Assembly: GCA_029247685.1 (NCBI GenBank)
Contig: JAQWKT010000070.1
Span: forward strand, 1 to 36,039
Length of the DNA: 36,039 bases
Direction of reading: 5' to 3'
Source: Crocinitomicaceae bacterium
Lineage (GTDB): Bacteria > Bacteroidota > Bacteroidia > Flavobacteriales_D > Crocinitomicaceae
Positions within the stretch are counted from its first letter, which is position 1, and each line of letters begins with the position of its first letter. The notes below the pieces were generated by a model. It saw only the letters and a list, made by a program, of their open reading frames with translations, ran no database searches and was not told where the DNA came from. The translations under genes and the position numbers were made by a program. Of this stretch, positions 16,889-25,725 are shown piece by piece.

Positions 16889-17658
16889 TATTTTTTATTT
16901 GCAAGATACAAAATTTCGCTTTTTTGAAGACGATATTTTTCAATTTCTTGTTCATTATAAAGCGCTGTTACTGGAAAATGGTCCACTTCAAATCCTGCTT
17001 TTTCAAGCCATTTTGGATAATCTTTCCCAAATAATCTTAGATGATCTTTTTGCCAGAAATGTATTTCTCGATCTTTTGGTGAAACAATACTAGCATCTTC
17101 ATAGGTTTCTTCTCTTTGATGATCTTGAGGAACTTGCATAATTGCCCAGCCTCCCTTTTTCATTACTCGATGCAATTCGGTCATGCATCTTATTGGGTCT
17201 TTAACGTGTTCCATGACATGGTTGCAAAAAACAACATCAAAACGATCGTTTTCAAGTGGGATTTCATGTAAATCAAAATGGATATCTGCAATTGGAGATT
17301 CAATATCCCCAGTTAAATAATTCAAGTTTTTTTGTTTTTTAAATTTTTTCAAAAAACATTGTTCTGGTGCAATATGTAGAACGTTTAATTTATTTGCCGA
17401 AAAAAAGTTGGTTTTTTCTTTAAGAAAAAGCCACATCAATCGATGCCTTTCAAGTGTTAAATCATGAGGGCAGAGTACATTTTTTCGATGCGCAACTTCT
17501 GATCCATAAGAAAGGAATTTAGAAAAAGAACGCTCACAAACCGGGCAATGTGTTTTGTTTCCTCGATAAAGAATAGGAACAATTAATTTAAAAGGGTAGC
17601 TAAGACGAATTAATAAGGGTCTTGGCAAAGTATTTAATAAGTATTTGTATAATCCCAT
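16888..17658 (-). CDS. Class I SAM-dependent methyltransferase with N-terminal Cys pair
   Basis: A 256-residue cytoplasmic protein. Residues about 35-70 contain HCPVCERSF and a later LCPHDLTLERHR, a possible zinc-binding knot. The methyltransferase core follows: LHIAPEQ (motif I position), LTGDIES (about 125), then PLENDRFDVVFCNHVMEH at about 147-164 and RVMKKGGWAIMQVP, typical of Methyltransf_11 proteins. I prefer the ATG at 17656-17658 to a TTG four codons upstream. The substrate is unknown; similar Bacteroidota proteins often sit near glycan or lipid genes, but here it leads the MbnP/peroxidase unit with a TAATG junction, so it is probably cotranscribed. Confidence 0.87.
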   Translation of the reverse strand: MGLYKYLLNTLPRPLLIRLSYPFKLIVPILYRGNKTHCPVCERSFSKFLSYGSEVAHRKNVLCPHDLTLERHRLMWLFLKEKTNFFSANKLNVLHIAPEQCFLKKFKKQKNLNYLTGDIESPIADIHFDLHEIPLENDRFDVVFCNHVMEHVKDPIRCMTELHRVMKKGGWAIMQVPQDHQREETYEDASIVSPKDREIHFWQKDHLRLFGKDYPKWLEKAGFEVDHFPVTALYNEQEIEKYRLQKSEILYLANKK

Positions 17659-17704
17659 AATTTGTAACAAAAGTAAAATTAATAAAAGTTATTAAGCCCA
17701 TTTT

Positions 17705-19831
17705 ATGTTTATTTTTGTAGCTAAATACATTTTCATGCAAATTTTAGTTTTAATTTTATTTATGTCTGTAAGTAGTTTTTTTGTGGCTCAAAATCCAAAT
17801 AGTGGCCCGGTAGCAAAACGAATAGAAAAGGAATTATTTATTCATAACCATAAGCGGGTTGATCCATATTTTTGGATGAAGCAAAGAGATTCCAAAGAGG
17901 TTGTAAATTACCTTAAAGAGGAAAATAATTATGCAGATTCGTATTTAAAAAATCACCAGGATAAAATTGACACTTTGCTTAAAGAATTTGAGCATAGAAT
18001 TAATCCAAATGAACAGAGTGCACCATTTGTTCGAAATAAAAAAACGTATCAAATCCGAAGTTTGGAAGGCAAAGATTATTCATTGATTTATTTGTTAAAT
18101 AAAAAAAATGAGACCTTGTTTTTGGATGAAAATGAAAGAGCGGAGGGGCATTCTTTCTATCAACTTGCGAATTGGGTTCCTTCTCCAAACAATAAAATGC
18201 TTGCGCTTACTGAAGATTTTATTGGTCGAAGAAACTATTCTTTAACGATTAAACATTTAGATTCGGGAGAATTTTTACAAGATAGCATAAGCCAAACCAA
18301 TGGTTCTGTTATTTGGGCAAATGATAATAAAACCCTTTTTTATGTAAAAAGTGATCCGCAGACTCTTAGAGATTTTCAGGTGTATCGACATCGTTTGGGA
18401 GAAGATGTTAAAAAGGATGTGTTGGTTTATCAAGAAGATGACGAAACATATAGCGTTTCGATTGAAAAAAGCAGATCAGGAGATTTTATAATGCTATATT
18501 CCTATAGTACATTATCTTCAGAATTGCGATTAATTGATGCAGACAAACCTGAAGAAGCAGATCGTATTTTTCTTAAAAGAGAGAAAGGGCATTTGTATTC
18601 CGTAGAAGCACATAAAAAAGGGTTTTATATTCTTTCTAACAAGGAAGCAAAAAACAATAAATTGTTGTTTTCAAAAGACATGCCAACTAGCTTAAAATCT
18701 TGTGAAATTGTTGTTCCGCATGATGAAAATTTGATGCTTGAAGAGATTCATGTTTTTAAAAAGCACTTAGTCCTTGTAGAACGATCTAATGGTTTAGAAA
18801 AAATAAGAATGATTAACCTTAAAAAGAACACGGAAAAATACATCAATTCCCATGAAGAAACCTACGCCATAAACATGGGTTTAAATGACGATTATAATGC
18901 GAAAGAATTCTTTTATAATTATGTTTCTTTATCTACTCCTTATACCGTTTATTCTTTTGGATTTAGAACTGCAGAAAAGAAAATATGGCATCAGCGATTG
19001 CTTCAAGATAAAACCTTTAGCCCATTAAATTATGAATCCAAAAGGATTTGGGCAATCGCAAACGATGGAACTCAAATTCCAGTGAGCATCATTTATAAAA
19101 AAGGAATAGATTTATCTAAGGCACCATGTCTTTTATATGGATATGGCTCTTATGGCTATACCATTCCAGATTATTTTAGTGCAACTAGAATTAGTTTGTT
19201 AGATAGAGGATTTGTATATGCTTTGGCACATATAAGAGGAGGGAAGTATATGGGCGAGCAATGGTATCAAAACGGCAAATACAAGAAAAAAATAAATACG
19301 TTTACCGATTTTATTAATGTTGCAGAACACCTTGGGAATTTTGCTTATTGCGATAAAAATAGCATTTATGCGCAGGGCGGTAGTGCCGGTGGATTGCTAA
19401 TGGGTGCAATAATGAATATGGCGCCATATATGTGGAAAGGAGTGATTGCCCAAGTACCTTTTGTGGATGTTGTTACGACAATGCTTGATGAAACAATCCC
19501 TTTAACTACAGGTGAATATGACGAGTGGGGAAATCCAAACCAGAAAGATTTTTATACCTATATGTTAAAATATTCTCCTTATGACAACATAAGAAAAATG
19601 GATTACCCTAGCATTTATGTGACAACTGGATATCATGATTCTCAAGTCCAGTATTGGGAGCCAGCCAAATGGGTTGCCAAAATAAGAGCAATGCGAACAA
19701 ATAATAAACCATTTATTTTTGAATGTAGCATGGATGCTGGGCATGGAGGAGCATCGGGAAGAACAAATTCTCGTTTGGAAGTTGCCAAGTTGTATGCCTT
19801 TATTTTAAGTATTGAAGAATCTAAGAAATAG
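17705..19831 (+). CDS. ptrB: Secreted oligopeptidase B (prolyl oligopeptidase family S9A)
   Basis: A 708-residue serine peptidase that cuts short peptides after basic residues. The N-terminal part is a beta-propeller preceded by HKRVDPYFWMKQRDSKEV, the family start signature. The C-terminal alpha/beta hydrolase has Ser560 (QGGSAGG), Asp645 (YHDSQVQYWEP) and His680 (GHGGASG); the spacings of 85 and 120 residues equal those of E. coli OpdB (Ser532, Asp617, His652). DEWGNP and YDEW motifs also fit. Unlike the cytosolic enteric enzyme, it has a hydrophobic N-terminal signal (about 12-29, ending VAQ), so it is likely periplasmic. Start could be 17705 or the Met at 17738. The DUF4421 gene overlaps its end. 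Confidence 0.93.
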   Translation: MFIFVAKYIFMQILVLILFMSVSSFFVAQNPNSGPVAKRIEKELFIHNHKRVDPYFWMKQRDSKEVVNYLKEENNYADSYLKNHQDKIDTLLKEFEHRINPNEQSAPFVRNKKTYQIRSLEGKDYSLIYLLNKKNETLFLDENERAEGHSFYQLANWVPSPNNKMLALTEDFIGRRNYSLTIKHLDSGEFLQDSISQTNGSVIWANDNKTLFYVKSDPQTLRDFQVYRHRLGEDVKKDVLVYQEDDETYSVSIEKSRSGDFIMLYSYSTLSSELRLIDADKPEEADRIFLKREKGHLYSVEAHKKGFYILSNKEAKNNKLLFSKDMPTSLKSCEIVVPHDENLMLEEIHVFKKHLVLVERSNGLEKIRMINLKKNTEKYINSHEETYAINMGLNDDYNAKEFFYNYVSLSTPYTVYSFGFRTAEKKIWHQRLLQDKTFSPLNYESKRIWAIANDGTQIPVSIIYKKGIDLSKAPCLLYGYGSYGYTIPDYFSATRISLLDRGFVYALAHIRGGKYMGEQWYQNGKYKKKINTFTDFINVAEHLGNFAYCDKNSIYAQGGSAGGLLMGAIMNMAPYMWKGVIAQVPFVDVVTTMLDETIPLTTGEYDEWGNPNQKDFYTYMLKYSPYDNIRKMDYPSIYVTTGYHDSQVQYWEPAKWVAKIRAMRTNNKPFIFECSMDAGHGGASGRTNSRLEVAKLYAFILSIEESKK

Positions 19832-20792
19832 TTTATTTGTTTTCTTTTTTAGTGTTAACCTTTTTTGGTCTCAGCATCTAGACACCAATTATATTGAAAC
19901 GTTCAAAGATAAGCTTGTTTTGTATGCAGACTTAGGCTTTTCTTCTGCACCATTTCAACTAAAGCATACCTTTGAAAATGGGGTAGGAGAATTAAACTTC
20001 AAAAACAATATTCGTCCAAATTTAGGGCTTGGTTTTTCTTATAAATGGCTTGCTCTAAGGTTAAGTTTTCCAATAGTAAATAATTTAATGGATGTGTCTA
20101 GATATGGAAATACAGCATATCTAAATTTTGGATTAAATTTTTCTGTAAAAAAGTTTTTTTTTGATATTGATTTTAAAGGAGCTAGGGGGTATTGGTTAAA
20201 AAATGACTTTGAAAACGATTTTATTGTTAATGATGGGGAAAACTTAATTTTTAACAACTTAAGAGCAATAAATTTTTCGGCAAGTTCTTGGTATTTTAAA
20301 AACAAGAATTTCAACATGAATGCTTTTTATGGGAAAAAAGCACATTATAAAAAGCAAGTTCATACCTGGTCTATAAAAGGAACCATGAATTTTTTTGGCG
20401 TAGGAAATAATGGGAACTTAATTATATTAGATGAATTAGTTACAGATGCTACAAGTAAATTAGGAGGAGTTACTTTTTCGGCTTATGATATTGGGGTAAT
20501 TCCTGGATATGCTTATGCAAATAGGATTAAAAACTGGCAGTTTTCTGCTTTGTTGGGATTTGGAGCAGTGGTTCAGTCCAAGTTTTATACGACAAAATAT
20601 AACACTAGAGGATTTCTTGGAATTGCACCAAGATACGATTTTAGAATGTCCCTTGGATATTCTTCTCCTTCCTTTTTTATGTTTTTTGTAACAGAATTAG
20701 ATAATAAATCAATTCAATTTACAGATTTGGTTTATAGACAATATTATTATAGTCTCAGATTAACCGGAGGATATCGATTTAGAAAAAAGTAG
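19812..20792 (+). CDS. DUF4421-like outer-membrane/periplasmic protein
   Basis: A 326-residue protein with a signal peptide (about 1-20, ending WSQ) and alternating hydrophobic strands rich in aromatics, as in small outer-membrane barrels. Segments such as IRPNLGLGFSYKWLALRLSF and DFKGARGYW near 66-130 match what I recall of DUF4421, a Bacteroidota family of unknown function. There is no ATG in a sensible place; the TTG at 19812, 20 bases inside the oligopeptidase gene, gives a complete signal peptide (MKNLRNSLFVFFF...), so I take that start. It ends directly against the convergent DUF2541 gene. Confidence 0.8.
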   Translation: MKNLRNSLFVFFFSVNLFWSQHLDTNYIETFKDKLVLYADLGFSSAPFQLKHTFENGVGELNFKNNIRPNLGLGFSYKWLALRLSFPIVNNLMDVSRYGNTAYLNFGLNFSVKKFFFDIDFKGARGYWLKNDFENDFIVNDGENLIFNNLRAINFSASSWYFKNKNFNMNAFYGKKAHYKKQVHTWSIKGTMNFFGVGNNGNLIILDELVTDATSKLGGVTFSAYDIGVIPGYAYANRIKNWQFSALLGFGAVVQSKFYTTKYNTRGFLGIAPRYDFRMSLGYSSPSFFMFFVTELDNKSIQFTDLVYRQYYYSLRLTGGYRFRKK

Positions 20793-21247
20793 CTACATTT
20801 TTCCCCAAACTCGAACAAAGGTTTTTTGTTTATTCTTTCTTTTTCTAAAAACATTGGCATCGTACCAAAATCTAATTTCTTTAATAAATCGATCTTTTCC
20901 ATTTAAATCAATTGCCCTTGTTTGTCCTCCTGATGGGATTGTTTTTCTCATCTTTATCTTTTGAGTAGAACCATTAGCAAATACAACAACGACCTTATGA
21001 AAATCAACTGAAGAGCCTTTGACTGTAATGTATATAGATTTAAAGTTTCCTTTTTTAGCGGTTACTTGAATAACATCGTGATCTAAACGATCGCTAACAA
21101 TTTTTTGCCCCAAATAAAGCCATTTGTTTTGATTTGGTTTTAAAACGTGTTTTTTAGAGGTCTTTTTTTATGATTTTGTGAAAATGTCACATTGCTAACA
21201 AAGCTTAAAGCGACAAAACAAAACAGCAGAAATGTTATTTTTTGCAT
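20793..21247 (-). CDS. Secreted DUF2541-family protein, frameshifted in an A7 tract
   Basis: The uninterrupted frame (20793-21113) has no ATG and starts mid-domain, with LGQKIVSDRLDHDVIQV and later GGQTRAIDLNGKDRFIKEIRF, which I recognise as DUF2541 (E. coli YaaI-like). Reading further upstream, an ATG at 21245-21247 begins a clear signal peptide (MQKITFLLFCFVALSF, then TFSQ) in another frame. The two frames meet at a run of seven A on the coding strand (T at 21163-21169). One extra A would join them into one 151-residue secreted protein with no stop. As given, the first frame stops after 36 codons. This is a sequencing or assembly error, a recent mutation, or a slippage-controlled gene. Function unknown. 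Confidence 0.75.
21163..21169. repeat. Homopolymer (T7/A7) at the DUF2541 frame break
   Basis: Seven identical bases sit exactly where the signal-peptide frame and the DUF2541 frame meet. Adding one base restores an uninterrupted gene; deleting one instead brings a stop within three codons. Confidence 0.8.
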
Positions 21248-21355
21248 AAATAAATGGTTTTTTTTAGTAAAGGTTCAAATACCTAGCCAAAGTATTAAAA
21301 TTTTCTTAATAAATTTAGAGTGTATTTAATTGCTTTCAGTTTTAAAATTTATAAA

Positions 21356-22933
21356 ATGTTGTTTCGTTTTGTTGTAGGTTTTCTTCTTGTTTTTCCTTTT
21401 TTTGCTTTTTCAAGCACCCATAAATATTCTCTTTCTTATAACGATGATCCTTCTACAACTATTGTCCTGGGGTGGTCGGGAGATTCTGCGATGGTGTATT
21501 ATGATACTATTGATTATGGCACAAATTATTCTCTTTATTCACAAACAAATGGGATTAGTAGAACAGGTGGAGCACATTCCATTACTAGACATTTTTCCCG
21601 GTTAAGCAATTTGGAATCAAATACCCTTTACTTTTTTGTTTTACACGATGTTCAAGGAGATACTAGTTTGAGATTTTCATTTAAAACTCTTTCCGATAAC
21701 CCGATGGATTCGGTTTCATTTATTTCAGGGGGCGATTCTAGAGATGGTTTTAAGGTTCTTGGTGTTTATACCGAAAATTGCCCAAGTGGAAGTTGTATTG
21801 AACAACGACGAAAAGGAAACCGCTTGGTTGCAAAAATAAGACCTGACTTTATATCTTTTAATGGGGATTTTGTAATGAACCAGGTCACATCAAACACAAC
21901 TACTGAATGGAACAATTGGTTAGATGACTGGCAGTTGACTATCACACCCGATGGTAGAATGTTTCCATTGTTATTTAGTTTAGGAAATCACGAGGATAAT
22001 TCAGATGCGTATGAAATGTTTGATGTTCCAATGGAAGAATATTATGTAATAAACATAAACAATGGGCTTTTGCGTTTTTATTGTTTAAATTCTGAATTAA
22101 ATCCTTGCACAGAAACAAATCAACTGGATTGGTTTACCAACGATTTGCAATTGCATTCAGGTTCATCTAATGACCCTTTATGGAAATTTGCTCAATACCA
22201 TGTGGCCACATATTCGATGGCTTTAGGGTATGGCATGGAAAGCAATCAAATGGAATGTTGGGTTAATCTTTTTGAACAATATAATATTTCTTTAGCCATA
22301 GAGTCCCATGGCCATGTGACGAAGTGGTCTTATCCTTGTGTTGCTAAAAATGACAACTCAGACTTTGAACTTTCCAGCTCCAATAGTGGAGTAGTCTATA
22401 TTGGAGAAGGGCAGTGGGGAGCACCTCATCGCCAACTGGATTTTTTAGGGCTTAATCAAAAGCCTTATATCCGTGACATGGATGTATTTGATGGATTCTT
22501 TTATATAACAGTAAACCCTTCAAAAGCAACAATAAGAACAGTTAAGTTTAAAGATGTCGATAGTGTGCAGGCCCACACAAGTAATGTTTTGGGAAAAAAC
22601 TTGCCTATTGGTACGACTATCTGGGAACCAACAAACGGAAATCAAATTATTATTGAAAATAATGCCTCTATTATAAATGAAAACACGTCTTCTTTTTGTT
22701 CGGTTTACCCAACGATTTCATCGGATTATATTCAAATTGATTTTCAAAACAACTCTTCTCACAAAACATTAGAACTGTATAATTCCCTTGGGATAAAATG
22801 TAAACAAATACGTTTATCTCCTACCAAAAAATATACCATGGATATTTCTGGTATTTGTTCGGGAGTATCCTATTTGTATGTGAAAGAACAAAATGGAAAA
22901 ACAATGCCGTTTAGAATTGTTAAAACCCCATAG
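21356..22933 (+). CDS. Secreted purple-acid-phosphatase-like metallophosphoesterase, T9SS type A
   Basis: A 525-residue secreted phosphoesterase. Signal peptide about 1-18 (ending AFSS); a fibronectin-type N-terminal domain (about 20-115) as in purple acid phosphatases; then a dimetal core: Asp127 (GGDSRDG), Asp171 (FNGDF), Asn211-His212 (GNHED), His282 (QYH) and His318/His320 (ESHGH). A C-terminal type A sorting domain (about 445-525: VYPTISSDYIQI, LELYNSLGIK, SGVSYLYV) predicts export by the type IX system. I chose the ATG at 21356 rather than the GTG at 21320, because it starts the signal peptide directly. The substrate is probably an extracellular phosphomonoester or diester; the role in phosphate gain is inference. 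Confidence 0.91.
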   Translation: MLFRFVVGFLLVFPFFAFSSTHKYSLSYNDDPSTTIVLGWSGDSAMVYYDTIDYGTNYSLYSQTNGISRTGGAHSITRHFSRLSNLESNTLYFFVLHDVQGDTSLRFSFKTLSDNPMDSVSFISGGDSRDGFKVLGVYTENCPSGSCIEQRRKGNRLVAKIRPDFISFNGDFVMNQVTSNTTTEWNNWLDDWQLTITPDGRMFPLLFSLGNHEDNSDAYEMFDVPMEEYYVININNGLLRFYCLNSELNPCTETNQLDWFTNDLQLHSGSSNDPLWKFAQYHVATYSMALGYGMESNQMECWVNLFEQYNISLAIESHGHVTKWSYPCVAKNDNSDFELSSSNSGVVYIGEGQWGAPHRQLDFLGLNQKPYIRDMDVFDGFFYITVNPSKATIRTVKFKDVDSVQAHTSNVLGKNLPIGTTIWEPTNGNQIIIENNASIINENTSSFCSVYPTISSDYIQIDFQNNSSHKTLELYNSLGIKCKQIRLSPTKKYTMDISGICSGVSYLYVKEQNGKTMPFRIVKTP

Positions 22934-22938
22934 TGTTT

Positions 22939-24468
22939 TTATGCTGCCCAATGAATTCGATCAAGGGTTCGATACTGAATTGCTTCAGCAATATGAGATG
23001 CTTCAATATTTTTTTTATTATCCATGTCTGCAATTGTTCTAGATACTTTTAAAATTCGATTATAGGATCTTGCGGAAAGATTTAATTTTTCCATGGCATT
23101 TTTAATAAGATTTAAACTCGACTTATCTAAACAACAATAGGTTTTAAGTTCTTTAGTTTTCATTCTTGAATTATAATCAATGTTTTCCTTGTTTTTAAAA
23201 CGTAGTATTTGTGTTTTTCTATTTTGTTCTACTCTTTTTTTTATTTCTAAACTAGGCTCATTTTTTTCATTCGAATTTAAATCAAAAAAGGATACAGGGT
23301 CTACTTCTATATGCATGTCTATCCGATCTAATAGTGGTCCAGAAATCCTACTTAAATAACGGTTGAGTATGCCAGGGCTACACTTACAATTTTTTGATGG
23401 ATGTGTATAGTTTCCACATGGACAAGGATTCATTGCTGCTATTAGCATAAAATTAGCAGGGAACATTTCTGAATATTTGGCTCTAGAAATAAGTATTTCT
23501 TGATCTTCTAAAGGTTGCCTTAAAACTTCTAAGACACTTTTTTTAAATTCGGCAAGTTCATCTAAAAATAAAATCCCATTATGGGCCATTGAGATCTCTC
23601 CAGGTTTTGGATTAATACCACCACCCACTAATGCCGTATTTGATATAGAATGATGAGGTTTTCTAAATGGTCTTTTGTAAATGTTTTTTGTATTTAAAAA
23701 AGAAGAATCATAGATGCTATATATTTTAGCGGTTTCTATAGCCTCGCTTTTTTTCATATTTGGCAAAATTCCACCAATACATTTTGCTAACATTGTTTTT
23801 CCGGATCCAGGAGGCCCGATAAGTAAAATATTATGATTTCCTGTAGCCGCAATTTCAAAAGCTCTCTTTGCATATTTTTGCCCTTTAACATCTTTAAAAT
23901 CCGGGTTAAATATTTCTTCTTTATCTTCTAAAGTTTCTTTTTTAAAAAAAACACTATTCTTTGTTTTGTTAAAAAAATGAACAACATCTAAAATGGTATT
24001 AACGCCAACTACTTTTAACTTATCTATTAAAGACACTTCAATTACATTTTCAGCAGGAATAATGATTCCTTCAAAACCATTTTTCTTTGCTGCAATAGCC
24101 ATTGCTAGAACTCCTTTTGATTTCTGAATTGTTCCATCAAGTGATAATTCTCCAACAATTACATATTGCTTTAGTTTGCTTGTGTTTAATTGCTTACTCG
24201 AAGCTAATATTCCTATTGCTATAGAAAGGTCAAAATGTGATCCTTCTTTTTTAATATTAGCTGGTGCCATGTTAATGGTTATTTCTTTTCCAGGAAATTT
24301 CAATTTATTATTGATAATAGCTTTTCGTACTCTTTGTTGGCTTTCTTTTACGGTATTATCTGGTAATCCAACCATGTAAAAGTTAATTCCAATCTCAATA
24401 TTTACCTCAATTGTTATTATATATCCTGTTATCCCTATAATGGAACTTGAAAATGTTTTGACGAGCAT
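22939..24468 (-). CDS. yifB: YifB/ComM-family AAA+ ATPase (Mg chelatase-like)
   Basis: A 509-residue AAA+ protein of the YifB/ComM type. In naturally competent bacteria ComM is a branch-migration helicase in transformation; in others its role is unclear. The N-terminal domain (about 1-170) contains the family signature MVGLPDNTVKESQQRVRKAI and GELSLDG. The ATPase has Walker A GPPGSGKT at 218-225 and Walker B GILFLDE at 298-304, then MNPCPCGNY with four Cys likely to bind zinc, and a C-terminal Mg_chelatase_C helical domain ending RSYNRILKVSRTIAD. The ATG at 24466-24468 is chosen over a longer frame to 24510, whose extra residues are not family-like. ICMT-like gene precedes it. Confidence 0.95.
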   Translation of the reverse strand: MLVKTFSSSIIGITGYIITIEVNIEIGINFYMVGLPDNTVKESQQRVRKAIINNKLKFPGKEITINMAPANIKKEGSHFDLSIAIGILASSKQLNTSKLKQYVIVGELSLDGTIQKSKGVLAMAIAAKKNGFEGIIIPAENVIEVSLIDKLKVVGVNTILDVVHFFNKTKNSVFFKKETLEDKEEIFNPDFKDVKGQKYAKRAFEIAATGNHNILLIGPPGSGKTMLAKCIGGILPNMKKSEAIETAKIYSIYDSSFLNTKNIYKRPFRKPHHSISNTALVGGGINPKPGEISMAHNGILFLDELAEFKKSVLEVLRQPLEDQEILISRAKYSEMFPANFMLIAAMNPCPCGNYTHPSKNCKCSPGILNRYLSRISGPLLDRIDMHIEVDPVSFFDLNSNEKNEPSLEIKKRVEQNRKTQILRFKNKENIDYNSRMKTKELKTYCCLDKSSLNLIKNAMEKLNLSARSYNRILKVSRTIADMDNKKNIEASHIAEAIQYRTLDRIHWAA

Positions 24469-24516
24469 TTGTTTTCTATTTAAGATACGAATTCTTAAAA
24501 AATAAAACAATAAATT

Positions 24517-25239
24517 TTACCCTTCTTTTGGAAAAAAATTAGTTTTGTGTTTAAGGTACTTTGACCCAAACCCGAAAAGAACTAAGGCCATTGCCCAAAC
24601 AATTAAATAAGATGGAACTTGTTGGTGCATGAATACAACTTTTAGCATTTGAATAAACCAGATACATGATAAAGATGCGCATATTCCAGGGTACTCATTT
24701 TTCCAAACCATTTTCCAGTTAAAAGATCCTTGTGGTTTTTTATAATTACTAAAACTGGGCAAAAAAATGGGGGTTTTTTTAGCCCATTTCTTATGCTCAT
24801 CCTTGAACTTTACTCGAAGGTATTCTTCTTCCACAAAGAAGATGAAGTAGTAAAGAAATAAAAAAAATAGTACTCCTAATAAAAGAAAATACAGGTTTTG
24901 TATAAATGTCAACAATCCTATCCATATGAAGAAGTTTCCAAAATATAGCGGATGTCTTAGCATAGAATAAATGCCTGTAGTGTTTAATTTTTCTGCAACT
25001 TGTTGATCCCTGTTTTTTCCTGAACTATGTAGGTTTCGATGTCCAACTACAAGACTTCTTATAGCGTGCCCCAAAAACACTAACAGTAGTGAAAAAAAAA
25101 TTTCAAATAAAAGACTAGATGATTCAATTTTTCGTTCATTATAAACAAAGGGAATCGATATTAAAACGATAAAAAGCGGGAACTGTCCTCTGTATTTAAA
25201 CAGAAGATTGCCTATTTTTTTCTTCGTTTTAGTTTGCAT
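24517..25239 (-). CDS. ICMT/PEMT-like integral membrane methyltransferase
   Basis: A 240-residue protein with about five to six membrane segments (about 19-33, 41-62, 95-118, 120-136, 188-205, 207-223). The diagnostic segment GIYSMLRHPLYFGNFFIWIG (about 90-109) and the later EEEYLRVKF-x-x-E-HKKW match isoprenylcysteine carboxyl methyltransferase and phospholipid N-methyltransferase families. Those enzymes methylate lipid-linked or lipid headgroup substrates at the membrane; a bacterial relative acts on lipid A phosphate in Leptospira. I cannot name the substrate here. It lies 48 bases upstream of yifB on the same strand. Confidence 0.85.
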   Translation of the reverse strand: MQTKTKKKIGNLLFKYRGQFPLFIVLISIPFVYNERKIESSSLLFEIFFSLLLVFLGHAIRSLVVGHRNLHSSGKNRDQQVAEKLNTTGIYSMLRHPLYFGNFFIWIGLLTFIQNLYFLLLGVLFFLFLYYFIFFVEEEYLRVKFKDEHKKWAKKTPIFLPSFSNYKKPQGSFNWKMVWKNEYPGICASLSCIWFIQMLKVVFMHQQVPSYLIVWAMALVLFGFGSKYLKHKTNFFPKEG

Positions 25240-25293
25240 TAAAAAAAATAAGTATCTTTAATATATTATCAGTAAAGATATTTCTTCTAAGGT

Positions 25294-25680
25294 ATGAAAG
25301 AAAAGTTTGAATTAGAATATTTGTTTAAGACATCTTCCAAAGTTTTGGAGAATCTTATTTTTATGCCATCAGGTCTTGCTGAATGGTTTGCTGATGATGT
25401 AAAAATAAGAGACGATGTTTATTCCTTTTATTGGGATGGCTCCAATGAGCAAGCTAAGCTTTTATATAGGAGTAGGGCTAGCTCTAAAATAAAATGGCAG
25501 TGGTTGGATGATCATTAAGATAATCTAGATGCATATTTTGAAATAAGTTTCACCGTTGCACCGATGACTAGTGCCGTTATTCTTAAAATAACTGATTTTG
25601 CTGAAGAAGATGATTTTGATGATTCAAAATTATTGTGGGATCAGGCTGTTCAGGATTTAAAACGCGTTTTAGGAGCATAG
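25294..25680 (+). pseudogene. START-like domain protein interrupted by an in-frame TAA
   Basis: Residues 1-74 (stopping at 25516-25518) read like the first half of the 125-130-residue START-like protein common in Bacteroidota: MKEKFELEYLFKTSSKVLEN, PSGLAEWFADDVKI, KWQWLDDH. Beyond the TAA the same frame continues for 53 codons to a TAG at 25680, with DAYFEISFTVAPMTSAVIL, KITDFAEEDD and WDQAVQDLKRVLGA, which is exactly the rest of the domain. One base change (GAA to TAA at 25516) explains it. It is therefore a nonsense-mutated gene or a sequence error, not two genes. Relatives bind an unknown hydrophobic ligand in a helix-grip fold. lptF-like follows after 45 bases. Confidence 0.82.
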
Positions 25681-25725
25681 ATTCAATGACATTTATTTAC
25701 CTTTGTTTAAATAAATAAGATTGTA

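Noticed and set aside
17668-17675. Exact TAnnTTTG match upstream of the methyltransferase
   Set aside because: It would leave a leader of only a few bases and has no -33 partner at proper spacing.
24469-24510. Longer N-terminus for the YifB/ComM protein
   Set aside because: The family starts close to the Met at 24468; the added residues look like untranslated AT-rich sequence read by chance.
25294-25518. A complete 74-residue gene
   Set aside because: The sequence after the stop continues the same domain in the same frame, so the short product is a truncation, not an intact small protein.
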